From: Streptomyces hydrogenans
Lineage (GTDB): Bacteria > Actinomycetota > Actinomycetes > Streptomycetales > Streptomycetaceae
NCBI RefSeq assembly: GCF_014656075.1
Contig: NZ_BNBS01000074.1
Span: forward strand, 1 to 41,289
Reading direction: 5' to 3'
Length of the DNA stretch: 41,289 nucleotides
The first letter of the stretch is position 1. The number at the start of each line of letters is the position of its first letter. A model generated the notes under the pieces. That model did no database searches. It saw only the letters and a list, made by a program, of their open reading frames with translations, and was not told the origin of the DNA. The translations under genes were made by a program, and so were the position numbers. This document shows positions 15,980 to 24,081 of the stretch, one piece after another.

Positions 15980-16053
15980 GTGCGTGTGCGGGGCTGTGGA
16001 CGAGTGGGCGGTCGTGGGAGACCGGCTCACTCACACGGGTGAGAGGAGGGGGT

Positions 16054-16362
16054 TCAGCTGCCGGGCAGTTCGAGGTCGCTCTTGTTGAGCTCCTCGATGT
16101 TGACGTCCTTGAAGGTGAGGACGCGGACCTGCTTGACGAACCTGGCGGGCCGGTACATGTCCCAGACCCAGGCGTCGGCCATGCTGACTTCGAAGAAGAC
16201 CTCGCCCTGGACCGAGTGCACCTGCATCTCGTAGTCGTTGGTGAGGTAGAAGCGCCGCTCGGTCTCGATCACGTATTTGAACAGCCCGACGACGTCGCGG
16301 TACTCCCGGTAGAGCTTCAGCTCCATCTCGGTCTCGTACTTCTCGAGGTCCTCGGCGCTCAT
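16054..16362 (-). CDS. DUF2469 family protein
   Basis: 102 residues, acidic, without membrane segments. The start MSAEDLEKYETEMELKLYRE and the central VETERRFYLTNDYEM-like segment are highly conserved in actinobacteria, and the length is standard. The function is unknown to me. ATG 16362 has AAGGGG about 10 nt upstream; frame extension to 16518 has no support. It sits between the Nudix gene and yraN, all in the same direction, with a strong hairpin before yraN. Confidence 0.9.
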   Translation of the reverse strand: MSAEDLEKYETEMELKLYREYRDVVGLFKYVIETERRFYLTNDYEMQVHSVQGEVFFEVSMADAWVWDMYRPARFVKQVRVLTFKDVNIEELNKSDLELPGS

Positions 16363-16417
16363 GGCATGTTCCCCTTCAGCCGTGCGTCCCCCTATTGTGC
16401 GCCAGCCGGGCGCGCCC

Positions 16418-17050
16418 CTAAACGATTTCCGGGGCGAGAACGACGGGCGTGCTCGGGGGTCCCTCGTCGAGCAGCGTGCGCAGCAGCTCGGCGAGCCTGA
16501 TGGGGTACACGGTCTCATGGGCCGCCGACAGTTCGGCGGAGGTCCACCATCTCAGGCCGGAGAGACTGCGGGTCTCCAGCGGGGTGAGGGCCTGGGGGCC
16601 GGGTACGGGGCCGGTGTGGCGGGTGCGGGCGAGGTAGTACCACTCGTCCTGGTCCCAGCGGCGGCCGGCGAAGGGGAAGGAGCAGTGGCGGCGCCAGAGG
16701 ACGGGGCCGAGTTCGACGTCGGTGAGGCCGGTCTCCTCGGCGAGTTCGCGCAGGGCGGCCTGGGCGCGGGTCTCGTCGCCCTCCAGTCCGCCGCCGGGGG
16801 TGAACCACCAGGTGTCGGTGGGGTCGTCGGGTTCGTGGCCGTGCATGAGCAGGACGCGGTTCTCGGGGTCGAGCAAGATGACCCGCGCTACCTGCCGGAC
16901 CACGTCGCCGGCCTCGGCTGCGCCGCCCACGTCGCCCTCCGCGGCGGAGCCCGTACCGCCAGGAACGGAGCCCGTACCGCCACCGGCAGCGCCCGTACCC
17001 CCAGGAACAGAGCCCGTACCGCCAGGAACCGAGCCCGTAGCGCTCGTCAT
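16418..17050 (-). CDS. Nudix hydrolase with repetitive N-terminus
   Basis: 210 residues. The Nudix box is intact: GGLEGDETRAQAAL followed by RELAEETGL, fitting Gx5Ex7REUxEExGU. Such enzymes hydrolyse nucleoside diphosphates linked to another group; the substrate cannot be told from sequence. The first ~35 residues consist of GSVPGGT-type heptads encoded by 21-nt repeats and are probably disordered. ATG 17050 overlaps the sipZ stop as ATGA, so it is the last coupled gene of the sip cluster. An extended frame upstream is a shadow of sipZ. Confidence 0.9.
   Translation of the reverse strand: MTSATGSVPGGTGSVPGGTGAAGGGTGSVPGGTGSAAEGDVGGAAEAGDVVRQVARVILLDPENRVLLMHGHEPDDPTDTWWFTPGGGLEGDETRAQAALRELAEETGLTDVELGPVLWRRHCSFPFAGRRWDQDEWYYLARTRHTGPVPGPQALTPLETRSLSGLRWWTSAELSAAHETVYPIRLAELLRTLLDEGPPSTPVVLAPEIV
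16947..17042 (-). repeat. 21-nt tandem repeat inside the Nudix gene
   Basis: Four consecutive 21-nt units (plus-strand GAGCCCGTACCGCCAGGAAC-type) at 16947-16967, 16968-16988, 16989-17009 and 17010-17030, then a partial fifth. Each codes for about seven residues (GSVPGGT). Units differ by one to a few bases. The period is a multiple of three, so changes in copy number would keep the frame. Confidence 0.85.
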
Positions 17051-17802
17051 GCCTTCACCTTCTCCCTCGCGGGCTTGGCGCGCCCGCCCAGGAGCTTGGC
17101 GACGGGGCCGTAGGCGGCTCCGGCGAGGATGAGGAAGGCGCCGGCGGCGATGGCGGTGAGCAGGAGGCCGACGGGGCCGGGGGTGGAGACGCCGCCGGGG
17201 AGGGCGGCGAAGGCGGCGGGGCGGTCCACGAGTCCGCCGTCGAGCGGCCAGACGACGGAGTCGACGCGAGCGACGACGGTGGAGCGGGGGACGGAGCCCT
17301 GGGCGGTGTCCTCGAGGTGGCTGCGGGAGTCGAGGGAGGTGGTGCGGTCGTCGCCGAGGAGGAAGAGGCTGCCCTCGGGGACGGTGGCGCTGAACTCCTC
17401 GGGGACGACGCCGCCCGGGCCGCCCGCGCCGGTCCCGAGGTAGGGCTCGTCGAGCGGGGTGCCGTTGACGGTGAGGCGGCCGCCGGTGCCGCAGCAGGCG
17501 ACAGTGTCGCCGCCGATGCCGACGACGCGTTTGACCATGGTGGCGTCGCCCCACAGGGGGTCCTTGAAGACGACGATGTCGCCGCGTCGGACCTCGTCGC
17601 CGTCGATCCGCTGGGCGAGGACCTTGGAGCCGACGGCGAGGGTGGGGGCCATGGAGCCGGTGGGCACGGTGTACGGCTGGTAGAGCAGCGCTCCGGCGAC
17701 GAAGCCGCCGAGGAAGAGCAGACAGCCGACGGCCACGGCCAGCCCGGACAGTGCGCTGCCGAGCCGGCCGTGGCCGTCACGTTTCTTGGTCGTTCCGCTC
17801 AT
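17047..17802 (-). CDS. sipZ: Type I signal peptidase SipZ
   Basis: 251 residues. The N-terminal membrane anchor (about residues 16-40) leads to box B VPTGSMAPTLAVGSKVL with the catalytic Ser, then RRGDIVVF, box D MVKRVVGIGGDTV with the catalytic Lys, and GDDRTTSLDSR. A second hydrophobic segment near the C-terminus (VGLLLTAIAAGAFLILAGAA) fits the C-terminal anchor known for SipX, SipY and SipZ. It cleaves signal peptides from exported proteins on the outer face of the membrane. ATG 17802 is preferred; GTG 17808 is an alternative. Fourth and smallest of the cluster. Confidence 0.93.
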   Translation of the reverse strand: MSGTTKKRDGHGRLGSALSGLAVAVGCLLFLGGFVAGALLYQPYTVPTGSMAPTLAVGSKVLAQRIDGDEVRRGDIVVFKDPLWGDATMVKRVVGIGGDTVACCGTGGRLTVNGTPLDEPYLGTGAGGPGGVVPEEFSATVPEGSLFLLGDDRTTSLDSRSHLEDTAQGSVPRSTVVARVDSVVWPLDGGLVDRPAAFAALPGGVSTPGPVGLLLTAIAAGAFLILAGAAYGPVAKLLGGRAKPAREKVKA

Positions 17803-17855
17803 GCGCACCCCAGGGGTCTGTCGACGATCTGGGACGGCACCCTACCCGCGGGAAG

Positions 17856-18776
17856 CTACTCGGCGGTATGCCGTGTGGCTCGCTTCTTGCGGCGCCAGAG
17901 CACGAGCGGGAGTGCTCCGGCGAGTCCGGCCGCGGCCGGGAGGGCGGCGGGGGCGGCGGGGGCGGCGGCCGAGGCCGGGTCGAGGCCGGGCTGGTCGAAG
18001 ACGTCCGGGACCGGGAGGGTGGCCCAGCGGGTGATCGGCCAGGCGACGACCACGGCGCGGCCGACGACCTGGTCCTCGGCGATGGTACCGCCGCCGGGGA
18101 GCTCCTGGTGGAAGCGGGAGTCGAGGGAGTTCTGCCGGTTGTCGCCCATGACCCAGATGCGGTCCTGGGGGACCTTGATCGGGCCGAAGGAGTCCTGGCA
18201 GGGGACGGAGCCGGGGTAGAGGTAGGCGGTCTCGTCGAGTTCCTTGCCGTTGAGGACGACCTTGCCGCCCTCCTTGCAGGAGACGGTGTCGCCGCCGACG
18301 GCGATGACCCGCTTGATGAGGTCCTTCTCCTCGGCGGACGGCATGAGGCCGATGAAGCTGAGGAACTTCTGGATCGCGTTGGGCTTGGGGGTCTCGGCGG
18401 TCTCCAGCCAGCCGCCCGGGTCGTGGAAGACGACGACCTCGCCGCGCTCGGGCTCGGAGCCGAACCAGGGGGTCAGCTTGTCGACGAGGACCCGGTCGCC
18501 CTTCTTGAGGGTGTTCATCATCGATTCCGAGGGAATCGAGAACGCCTGCACCAGGAAGGTCTTGATCAGCAGGGCGAGGATCAGGGCGATGCCGATGAGG
18601 AGGGGCAGTTCCTTCCAGAAGGAACGCTGCTTCCTCGGCGGTGCGCCGTTCTCGCCGTGTTCGCCGCCGTCGCCGGTGTCGGTACCGGTGTCGTCGGGAC
18701 CGCCGGTCCCGCCGGTCCGCTCCGGGCGCTCGCCGGACGACGACGTCCCGTCGCCGTTCGTGTTCTCTTCCGTCAC
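17856..18776 (-). CDS. sipY: Type I signal peptidase SipY
   Basis: 306 residues. After a charged N-terminal cytoplasmic tail of ~55 residues comes the anchor LPLLIGIALILALLIKTFL, then box B FSIPSESMMNTLKKGDRVLV, RGEVVVF, the Lys box LIKRVIAVGGDTV and GDNRQNSLDSRF. A C-terminal segment LPAAAGLAGALPLVLW ends in RRKK, consistent with a second anchor. In S. lividans SipY was reported as a main processing enzyme. Unlike its three neighbours it has CK rather than CC after the Lys box. GTG 18776 has GAGGTGAG upstream and begins 4 nt after the sipX stop. Confidence 0.93.
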   Translation of the reverse strand: MTEENTNGDGTSSSGERPERTGGTGGPDDTGTDTGDGGEHGENGAPPRKQRSFWKELPLLIGIALILALLIKTFLVQAFSIPSESMMNTLKKGDRVLVDKLTPWFGSEPERGEVVVFHDPGGWLETAETPKPNAIQKFLSFIGLMPSAEEKDLIKRVIAVGGDTVSCKEGGKVVLNGKELDETAYLYPGSVPCQDSFGPIKVPQDRIWVMGDNRQNSLDSRFHQELPGGGTIAEDQVVGRAVVVAWPITRWATLPVPDVFDQPGLDPASAAAPAAPAALPAAAGLAGALPLVLWRRKKRATRHTAE

Positions 18777-18780
18777 GTTC

Positions 18781-19791
18781 TCACCTCTGGCCCCGTCGGC
18801 CCTGTCCTCGGGCCCGTCCTGTCCGGAACGCGCGCCGACGGCCACTTCCCCCACATCCACTCCTCACTCCGTGCAACTGCCCGCCCCGGAACAGGGACAG
18901 GCCCGCCACTCCCATAACGAGCAGGAGTTCCGCAGGGGTCGGCGGCCAGGGCATTCCGTTCGCGTTCCGCGAGGACACACTATGCGACATGCCGAGCGCG
19001 GTCTCGGAGGTCGTACGTCCGTCCGGCACGGCGGCGAAGGTGTCCCGCTCCTCCAGGCCGCGCCAGTGGCCGAGCGGCCAGGCGATCGCCACGGCGCGGC
19101 CCACGACCTGTTCCAGGGCGACGGTGCCCCGGCCCGGCTCGTCCAGGTGGTAGCGGGAGTCGGCGGAGTCGGAGCGGTGGTCGCCGAGGACGAAGATCCG
19201 GCCTTCGGGGACCTTCACGTCGAAGGGGATCGTGGACGGCTTGTCGCCGGGGTTGAGGTACGGCTCGTCCAGGGGCACGCCGTTGACGGTGATCCGGCCG
19301 TCCTGACCGCAGCAGCGGACGGTGTCGCCGCCGACCGCGACAACCCGCTTGATGAGGTCCCGCTCGTCGGCGGAGGGCATCAGGCCGATGAAGGTCAGCG
19401 CCTGCTTGAGCTGCTTGATCCCGATGGGGTCGTCGGCGGCGGGGGCGGTGTCCTGGTGGAGCCAGTTGCCGGGGTCCTTGAAGACCACGACGTCGCCGCG
19501 CCGGGGTTCGGAGCCGAACCACGGGGTGAGTTTGTCGACGACCACGCGGTCGCGGATCCGGATCGTCTGCTCCATGGAGCCGGAGGGGATGACGAACGCC
19601 TGGACGAGGAAGGTCTTGAGGACGAGCGCGATGAGCACCGCGACGCCGACGAGGATGGGGATCTCGCGGAGCGCGGAGCGCTGCCGGCGCCTCTTGACCT
19701 TGCGGGCGAGCCTGCGGCGTTCGGCGCGGCCGGGCGGCGGCGCGTCGGTGCCGCCCGGTTCGCCGCCGGGGCGGCGGCCGCGGCTACCCAT
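18781..19791 (-). CDS. sipX: Type I signal peptidase SipX
   Basis: 336 residues, the longest of the four. A basic N-terminal tail (ERRRLARKVKRRRQRSALRE) precedes the anchor IPILVGVAVLIALVLKTFL. Then come box B FVIPSGSMEQTIRIRDRVVV, RRGDVVVF, LIKRVVAVGGDTVRCC and GDHRSDSADSR. A C-terminal hydrophobic stretch (TPAELLLVMGVAGLSLF) is followed by ~35 Gly/Arg-rich residues. Its ATG overlaps the end of sipW by 8 nt. It has the N- and C-anchor layout described for SipX. Confidence 0.92.
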   Translation of the reverse strand: MGSRGRRPGGEPGGTDAPPPGRAERRRLARKVKRRRQRSALREIPILVGVAVLIALVLKTFLVQAFVIPSGSMEQTIRIRDRVVVDKLTPWFGSEPRRGDVVVFKDPGNWLHQDTAPAADDPIGIKQLKQALTFIGLMPSADERDLIKRVVAVGGDTVRCCGQDGRITVNGVPLDEPYLNPGDKPSTIPFDVKVPEGRIFVLGDHRSDSADSRYHLDEPGRGTVALEQVVGRAVAIAWPLGHWRGLEERDTFAAVPDGRTTSETALGMSHSVSSRNANGMPWPPTPAELLLVMGVAGLSLFRGGQLHGVRSGCGGSGRRRAFRTGRARGQGRRGQR

Positions 19792-20659
19792 GTGCCCTCC
19801 CCCGGGGGCCGACCTGGTGTCCGCCGGCCGGTGGCGGCGGTACGGCGTCGTAGGCGTCGCTCTCGCTCACGGTGGTCCAGCGGCCGAAGGGCCAGACGAT
19901 CCAGTCGGCGCGGCCGACGACCTTGTCGACGGGGACCACGCCGCCGCCGGGGTTGCCCAGGTGGTCGCGGGAGTCGCTGGACTGGCTGCGGTGGTCGCCC
20001 ATCACCCAGAGGGTGCCCGGGGGGACGACGATGTCGAAGGGCACGTCGGAGGGCCGGTCGCCGGGGGTGAGGTACGGCTCCTGGACGCGGGCGCCGTTGA
20101 CGGTGAGCCGACCGGTCGCGTCGCAGCAGACGACCCGGTCGCCGCCGACGCCGACGACGCGCTTCACGAAGTCGGTCTCGTCGGGGGCGGCGAGCCCGAG
20201 GGCGGCGGCGGTGTCGTGCAGCAGGCCGGTGACGGGGTCGCCGGTGGGCTCCTCCTGGACGAAGGATCCGGTGCCGTCGAAGACGACGACGTCCCCGCGG
20301 CGCGGCTCACTGCTGAAACGGTACGCCAGCTTGTTGACCAGGATCCGGTCCCCGACCTGGAGGGTCGGTTCCATGGAGCCGCTGGGGATCAGGAACGGCT
20401 GGGCCACGAAGTGGCTGAGGAGGAGCAGGAAGACCACGCAGACGGCGCCGAGCAGGCCCGTCCTGCGCCAGGAGGGGCCGCGCCCGGTGTCGGGGTCCGC
20501 CTCGGGTTCGGCGTCGGTCCCGGGTCCCGGGCTGGTGTCCGGGCCCTCGGGTGCCCCGGAAACGCGCACGGAGCGCGACCCGTCGTCCGAGGCGGGATCC
20601 GGTTGGGGATCCGCCGGGGAGGAGGGGTCGCGCTCCGTGTGCTGTGCTTCGGTGTCCAT
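19784..20659 (-). CDS. sipW: Type I signal peptidase SipW
   Basis: 291 residues. A long acidic, Pro-rich cytoplasmic tail (about 65 residues) precedes the anchor LLGAVCVVFLLLLSHFV. Box B is FLIPSGSMEPTLQVGDRILV with the catalytic Ser at residue 95; RRGDVVVF, FVKRVVGVGGDRVVCC and GDHRSQSSDSRDH follow. There is no C-terminal hydrophobic segment, matching the known single-anchor topology of SipW. First of four tandem paralogues, 69 nt downstream of rplS in the same direction. Confidence 0.93.
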   Translation of the reverse strand: MDTEAQHTERDPSSPADPQPDPASDDGSRSVRVSGAPEGPDTSPGPGTDAEPEADPDTGRGPSWRRTGLLGAVCVVFLLLLSHFVAQPFLIPSGSMEPTLQVGDRILVNKLAYRFSSEPRRGDVVVFDGTGSFVQEEPTGDPVTGLLHDTAAALGLAAPDETDFVKRVVGVGGDRVVCCDATGRLTVNGARVQEPYLTPGDRPSDVPFDIVVPPGTLWVMGDHRSQSSDSRDHLGNPGGGVVPVDKVVGRADWIVWPFGRWTTVSESDAYDAVPPPPAGGHQVGPRGRAHG

Positions 20660-20728
20660 CGGGGGGTGAGCCTATCCGGCCCGCCTGTACGAGGAGCGTG
20701 AAGCGTCACGCGAGCGGTGAGCCGTGGC

Positions 20729-21079
20729 TCAGCGGTCGCGCTTCTCCTTGATCTTCGCGGCCTTGCCGCGGAGCTCACGGAGGTAGTAGAGCTTGGCGCG
20801 ACGGACGTCACCGCGGGTCACGACCTCGATCTTCTCGAAGATCGGGCTGTTCACCGGGAAGGTGCGCTCGACGCCGACGGAGAACGAGACCTTGCGGACG
20901 GTGAAGGTCTCGGAGACGCCGGAGCCCTGGCGGCGGATGACGACGCCCTTGAACTGCTGGATACGCGAGCGGTTGCCCTCGATGACGCGCACGTGGACGT
21001 TCACGGTGTCGCCGGGACGGAAGGCGGGCAGGTCGGAGCGGAGGGAAGCCGCGTTCACCTGGTCGAGCAGGGAGGCCAT
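20729..21079 (-). CDS. rplS: 50S ribosomal protein L19
   Basis: 116 residues, the usual length. L19 lies at the 30S-50S interface. FRPGDTVNVHVRVIEGNRSR near the N-terminus and RRAKLYYLRELRGKAAKIKE at the C-terminus are diagnostic. ATG 21079 (MASLLDQ) is preferred over the upstream in-frame ATG at 21106; AGGAAAGAG precedes it at acceptable distance. It follows trmD by 127 nt, completing the classic rpsP-rimM-trmD-rplS order. Confidence 0.97.
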   Translation of the reverse strand: MASLLDQVNAASLRSDLPAFRPGDTVNVHVRVIEGNRSRIQQFKGVVIRRQGSGVSETFTVRKVSFSVGVERTFPVNSPIFEKIEVVTRGDVRRAKLYYLRELRGKAAKIKEKRDR

Positions 21080-21206
21080 GGAGGTCTCTTTCCTCGCCGA
21101 TGCCACAGGTCATCAGCGGTGACGTACGAATCATGGGAGCGCCGTACGGTCGTTGGCGGGCGGCTCCCCCTGTGGCAGGGGCGCGCGCCGGACGTACGGC
21201 AGTCGC

Positions 21207-22028
21207 CTATTCTTCCACGCCCTCGACCCTGCGCCAAAATCGGCCGCCGGGCTCGGGGGCCCAGCCGAGGATGGAAAGGGTCTCGCGGTCCTTCTTGTCG
21301 AAGGCGGCGGGGTCGCAGCGCTCGATGAGGTCGGGCCGGTGGGCGGCGGTGCGGCGGAAGGCCTCGTCGCGGCGCCAGCGGGCGATCTTGCCGTGGTGGC
21401 CGCTGACCAGCACGTCGGGGATCGCGTGACCGCGCCACTCGGGGGGCTTGGTGTAGACGGGGCCTTCGAGGAGGTTGGCCATGGCGCCGGGGGCGAAGGA
21501 GTCGTCGCGGTGCGACTCGGCGTTGCCGAGGACGCCGGGGAGGAGGCGGGCGACGGCCTCGGTGATCACCAGGACGGCGGCCTCGCCGCCGGCGAGCACG
21601 TAGTCGCCGATGGAGACCTCGTAGACGGGCATGCGGGTGGCGTACTCGTCCATGACGCGGCGGTCGATGCCCTCGTAGCGGGCCGGGGTGAAGATCAGCC
21701 AGGGTCGCTCGGAGAGTTCGACGGCGAGTTCCTGGGTGAAGGGCCGGCCGCTGGGGGTGGGGACGACGAGGACGGGGCCGTGGGCTCCGGCGTCGTAGCC
21801 GTCGGCGAGGGTCTGGTCGAGGGCTTCGCCCCAGGGCCCGGTCTTCATGACCATGCCGGGGCCGCCGCCGTACGGGGTGTCGTCGACGGTGTTGTGCCGG
21901 TCGTGCGTCCACTGCCGCAGGTCGTGGACGTGGACGTCGAGCTGGCCGCGCGCGCGTGCCTTGCCGACGAGGGAGACGTTCAGCGGTTCGAGGTACTCGG
22001 GGAAGATCGTGACGACGTCGAGCCTCAT
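21207..22028 (-). CDS. trmD: tRNA (guanine37-N1)-methyltransferase
   Basis: 273 residues, SPOUT/trefoil-knot methyltransferase making m1G37 in tRNAs that read CNN and GNN-type codons, which prevents frameshifting. Landmarks are MRLDVVTIFPEYLEPL, DDTPYGGGPGMVMK, ARYEGIDRRV and the knot segment EVSIGDYVLAGGEAA, then HRDDSF. The ATG overlaps the rimM stop as ATGA, so translation is coupled. A longer frame to 22739 is a shadow of rimM. Confidence 0.97.
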   Translation of the reverse strand: MRLDVVTIFPEYLEPLNVSLVGKARARGQLDVHVHDLRQWTHDRHNTVDDTPYGGGPGMVMKTGPWGEALDQTLADGYDAGAHGPVLVVPTPSGRPFTQELAVELSERPWLIFTPARYEGIDRRVMDEYATRMPVYEVSIGDYVLAGGEAAVLVITEAVARLLPGVLGNAESHRDDSFAPGAMANLLEGPVYTKPPEWRGHAIPDVLVSGHHGKIARWRRDEAFRRTAAHRPDLIERCDPAAFDKKDRETLSILGWAPEPGGRFWRRVEGVEE

Positions 22029-22582
22029 ACCTGGTCGTCCTCTTCGGCGTCGCGGGCGGAGGCGATCTCGGCGCGGTCGTCGATGAGGCCGGGCGGCGGG
22101 TCGATGACGGCCCGCTGGTTCTCCAGGTCGATCTCGGTGACGATCTGCTCGACGAAGGGGATCATCAGCTCGGTGCCGTCGGGGCGCTCGACGATGAACA
22201 GGTCCTGCGAGGGCAGGTGGGAGATCTCGGTGATCGCGCCGACGAGGGTGCCGTCGGCGAGGACCACGTCGAGGTCGACGAGCTGGTGGTCGTAGTACTC
22301 GTCCTCCTCCTCGGGGAGTTCCTCGGGGTCGATCTCGGCGATGAGGAGGGTGTTGCGGAGGGCTTCGGCGGCGTTGCGGTCGCGGACGCCCTCGAAGCGG
22401 AGGAGCAGCCGGCCGCTGTGCACCTTGCCGGACTCGATGGTCAGCGGACCGGCGGAGGCCGGGTCGGTGAGCAGGACGGCGCCGGGGCCGAGCCGCAGTT
22501 CGGGCTCGTCGGTGCGCACCTCCACGGTGACGTCGCCCTTGATCCCGTGGGCGCGGCCGATCCGCGCGACTACCAACTGCAC
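22025..22582 (-). CDS. rimM: 16S rRNA processing factor RimM
   Basis: 185 residues. RimM assists 30S head maturation and binds S19. The N-terminal domain has VQLVVARIGRAHGIKGDVTV, followed by RLLLRFEGVRDRNAAEALRN; the PRC-barrel part includes EEDEYYDHQLVDLDVV and a PFVEQIVTEIDL segment. The GTG at 22582 has AGGAAGAG about 8 nt upstream; the extra nine codons from 22609 overlap a hairpin and look non-coding. Coupled to trmD by ATGA. Confidence 0.95.
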   Translation of the reverse strand: MQLVVARIGRAHGIKGDVTVEVRTDEPELRLGPGAVLLTDPASAGPLTIESGKVHSGRLLLRFEGVRDRNAAEALRNTLLIAEIDPEELPEEEDEYYDHQLVDLDVVLADGTLVGAITEISHLPSQDLFIVERPDGTELMIPFVEQIVTEIDLENQRAVIDPPPGLIDDRAEIASARDAEEDDQV

Positions 22583-22608
22583 TGGTGAACTCTTCCTGTC
22601 GTACGGCA

Positions 22609-22644
22609 ACGGGCCGGGGTGGGCGGCTGCCCTCCCCGGCCCGT
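22609..22644 (-). other. Hairpin between khpA and rimM
   Basis: ACGGGCCGGGG (22609-22619) and CCCCGGCCCGT (22634-22644) form an 11-bp stem with a 14-nt loop in the 77-nt gap. It may be an attenuator or mRNA processing site that separates ribosomal protein output from the low-level rimM-trmD pair. No U-tract follows. Confidence 0.55.
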
Positions 22645-22659
22645 GCCGGTGTCAAACTT

Positions 22660-22899
22660 TCAGCGGACCTGGTCCACGTCGACGAGGTCGACGCGGATGC
22701 CACGGCCGCCGATGGCGCCCACGACGGTGCGCAGCGCACGCGCGGTGCGGCCGTTGCGGCCGATCACCTTGCCGAGGTCGTCGGGGTGGACCCGGACCTC
22801 CAGCACGCGGCCGCGACGCAGGTTGCGCGAGGCGACCTGCACGTCGTCGGGGTTGTCGACGATGCCCTTCACGAGGTGCTCGAGAGCCTCCTCGAGCAT
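22660..22899 (-). CDS. khpA: KH-domain RNA-binding protein KhpA
   Basis: 79 residues forming a single KH domain. The loop motif is KVIGRNGRTARALRTVV, that is GRNG in the GxxG position. In other bacteria KhpA pairs with KhpB (Jag) and affects cell elongation and RNA fate; the partner is not in this window. The ATG at 22899 lies 2 nt after the rpsP stop, so it is coupled to rpsP. The rpsP-khpA-rimM-trmD-rplS order is widely conserved in Gram-positive bacteria. Confidence 0.93.
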   Translation of the reverse strand: MLEEALEHLVKGIVDNPDDVQVASRNLRRGRVLEVRVHPDDLGKVIGRNGRTARALRTVVGAIGGRGIRVDLVDVDQVR

Positions 22900-22901
22900 G
22901 A

Positions 22902-23333
22902 TCAGGCCTCGGTGGTGGACTCGGCCTCGGCCTCGTCCGCCTTCGCCTTCTTGGCCTTCGGGGTGATGGCCTCGCCCTTGTCCTCGGCGCCCTCAAGCGC
23001 CTTGGCGAACTCGTCGAAGGAAGCGCGCTTCTCTTCCTTGGTCACCGGGGAGAGCAGGGCCTTCTCCGGGGCCGGGAGGCCCTTGTGCTTCTGCCAGTCG
23101 CCGGTGAGCTTCAGGATGGCGAGGACGGGCTCGGTCGGCTGGGCGCCGACGGAGAGCCAGTACTGCGCACGCTCGGAGTCGACCTCGATACGCGACGGGT
23201 TGTACGTCGGGTGGTAGAGGCCGATCTCCTCGATCGCGCGGCCGTCACGGCGGGTGCGCGAGTCGGCGACGACGATGCGGTAGTGCGGCTGGCGAATCTT
23301 GCCGAGGCGCTTGAGCTTGATCTTGACTGCCAC
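22902..23333 (-). CDS. rpsP: 30S ribosomal protein S16
   Basis: 143 residues. VKIKLKRLGKIRQPHYRIVV and RDGRAIEEIGLYHPTYNP are the S16 core. The ~55-residue Ala/Lys/Glu-rich C-terminal extension (AKKAKADEAEAESTTEA) is typical of actinobacteria. The start codon is GTG 23333. It is the first gene of the rpsP-khpA-rimM-trmD-rplS series, with its promoter probably in the 154-nt gap upstream. Confidence 0.96.
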   Translation of the reverse strand: MAVKIKLKRLGKIRQPHYRIVVADSRTRRDGRAIEEIGLYHPTYNPSRIEVDSERAQYWLSVGAQPTEPVLAILKLTGDWQKHKGLPAPEKALLSPVTKEEKRASFDEFAKALEGAEDKGEAITPKAKKAKADEAEAESTTEA

Positions 23334-23487
23334 TGGAGTGGTGTCTCCTGGTCTTGACGTGGTGGGGCACTTGAGATGCCACGTGGGGTTGCGGTACTCG
23401 GGTGCCCGATGGACGCGTCAGCCGGAGGAGAGAGGGGTCCTGTGCGACTGTCGAGTACAGCTGACCATTGTGCCACACCCCGCCAGG

Positions 23488-24081
23488 TCAACCGGCGGCG
23501 CCCACCGTCTCGGGGATCCGGAAGGGCTTGCCGCATCCGCCGCACACGATCGGGGCCTGCGCGAGCACCGAGGGCACCACGCGCACGTTGCGCCCGCAGT
23601 CGCAGACGGCCTTGACGCGGACGCCGCCGCCCGAGGAGCCGTGCCGGGCGGCCGGTCCGCGGAAGGAGCGCTTGGTGTCGGAGGCCGTGGCGACCGTGTG
23701 CGCCTTGAGGGCGCGCTGGAGCCGCTCGATGGTGGGCCGGTACCGGCGCTTCGCCTCGGGGTTGAGCGTGACCAGGGAGAAGCCGCTGCTGGCGTGCGGC
23801 TCCTCGGGATGGTCGAGGCCCATCTCCTCGGCGATCGCGAGGAATCTGCGGTTGTGGTAGCGGCCGGCGCGGGAGGTGTCACGGACACCCCGGGCGGCGG
23901 CGATGCCGTGGACTGCCTCGTGGAGCAGTCGCTCGAAGGAGAGCTCGGCGCCGCAGGCGGACGAGGACTCTCCGATCAGGGACTCGGGCGCGGCGAGGTC
24001 CGGCAGCTCGGGGTGGTGCCGCTGAATGTCGGCCCACGCCTGCGCCAGCTCTGCGGCGAGGACAGGTGGTGTCGTGCTCAC
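23488..24081 (-). CDS. SprT-like zinc metalloprotein
   Basis: 197 residues. HEAVH in FERLLHEAVHGIAAARG is an HExxH zinc site and YHNRRFLAIAEEMGL supplies the likely third His, the SprT/Spartan-type arrangement. The C-terminus carries a zinc ribbon with CDCG and CGGCG. SprT-like proteins include DNA-protein crosslink proteases, but bacterial function is poorly defined. GTG 24081 is chosen; a GGAGGGG lies about 26 nt upstream, rather far, so a leaderless or different start is possible. It lies upstream of rpsP in the same direction. Confidence 0.82.
   Translation of the reverse strand: MSTTPPVLAAELAQAWADIQRHHPELPDLAAPESLIGESSSACGAELSFERLLHEAVHGIAAARGVRDTSRAGRYHNRRFLAIAEEMGLDHPEEPHASSGFSLVTLNPEAKRRYRPTIERLQRALKAHTVATASDTKRSFRGPAARHGSSGGGVRVKAVCDCGRNVRVVPSVLAQAPIVCGGCGKPFRIPETVGAAG

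Noticed and set aside
12758..16030. 1090-residue minus-strand open frame
   Set aside because: It lies in another frame across dprA, comM and yraN and encodes only Pro/Arg/Ser-rich sequence. The true genes show conserved motifs and coupled starts.
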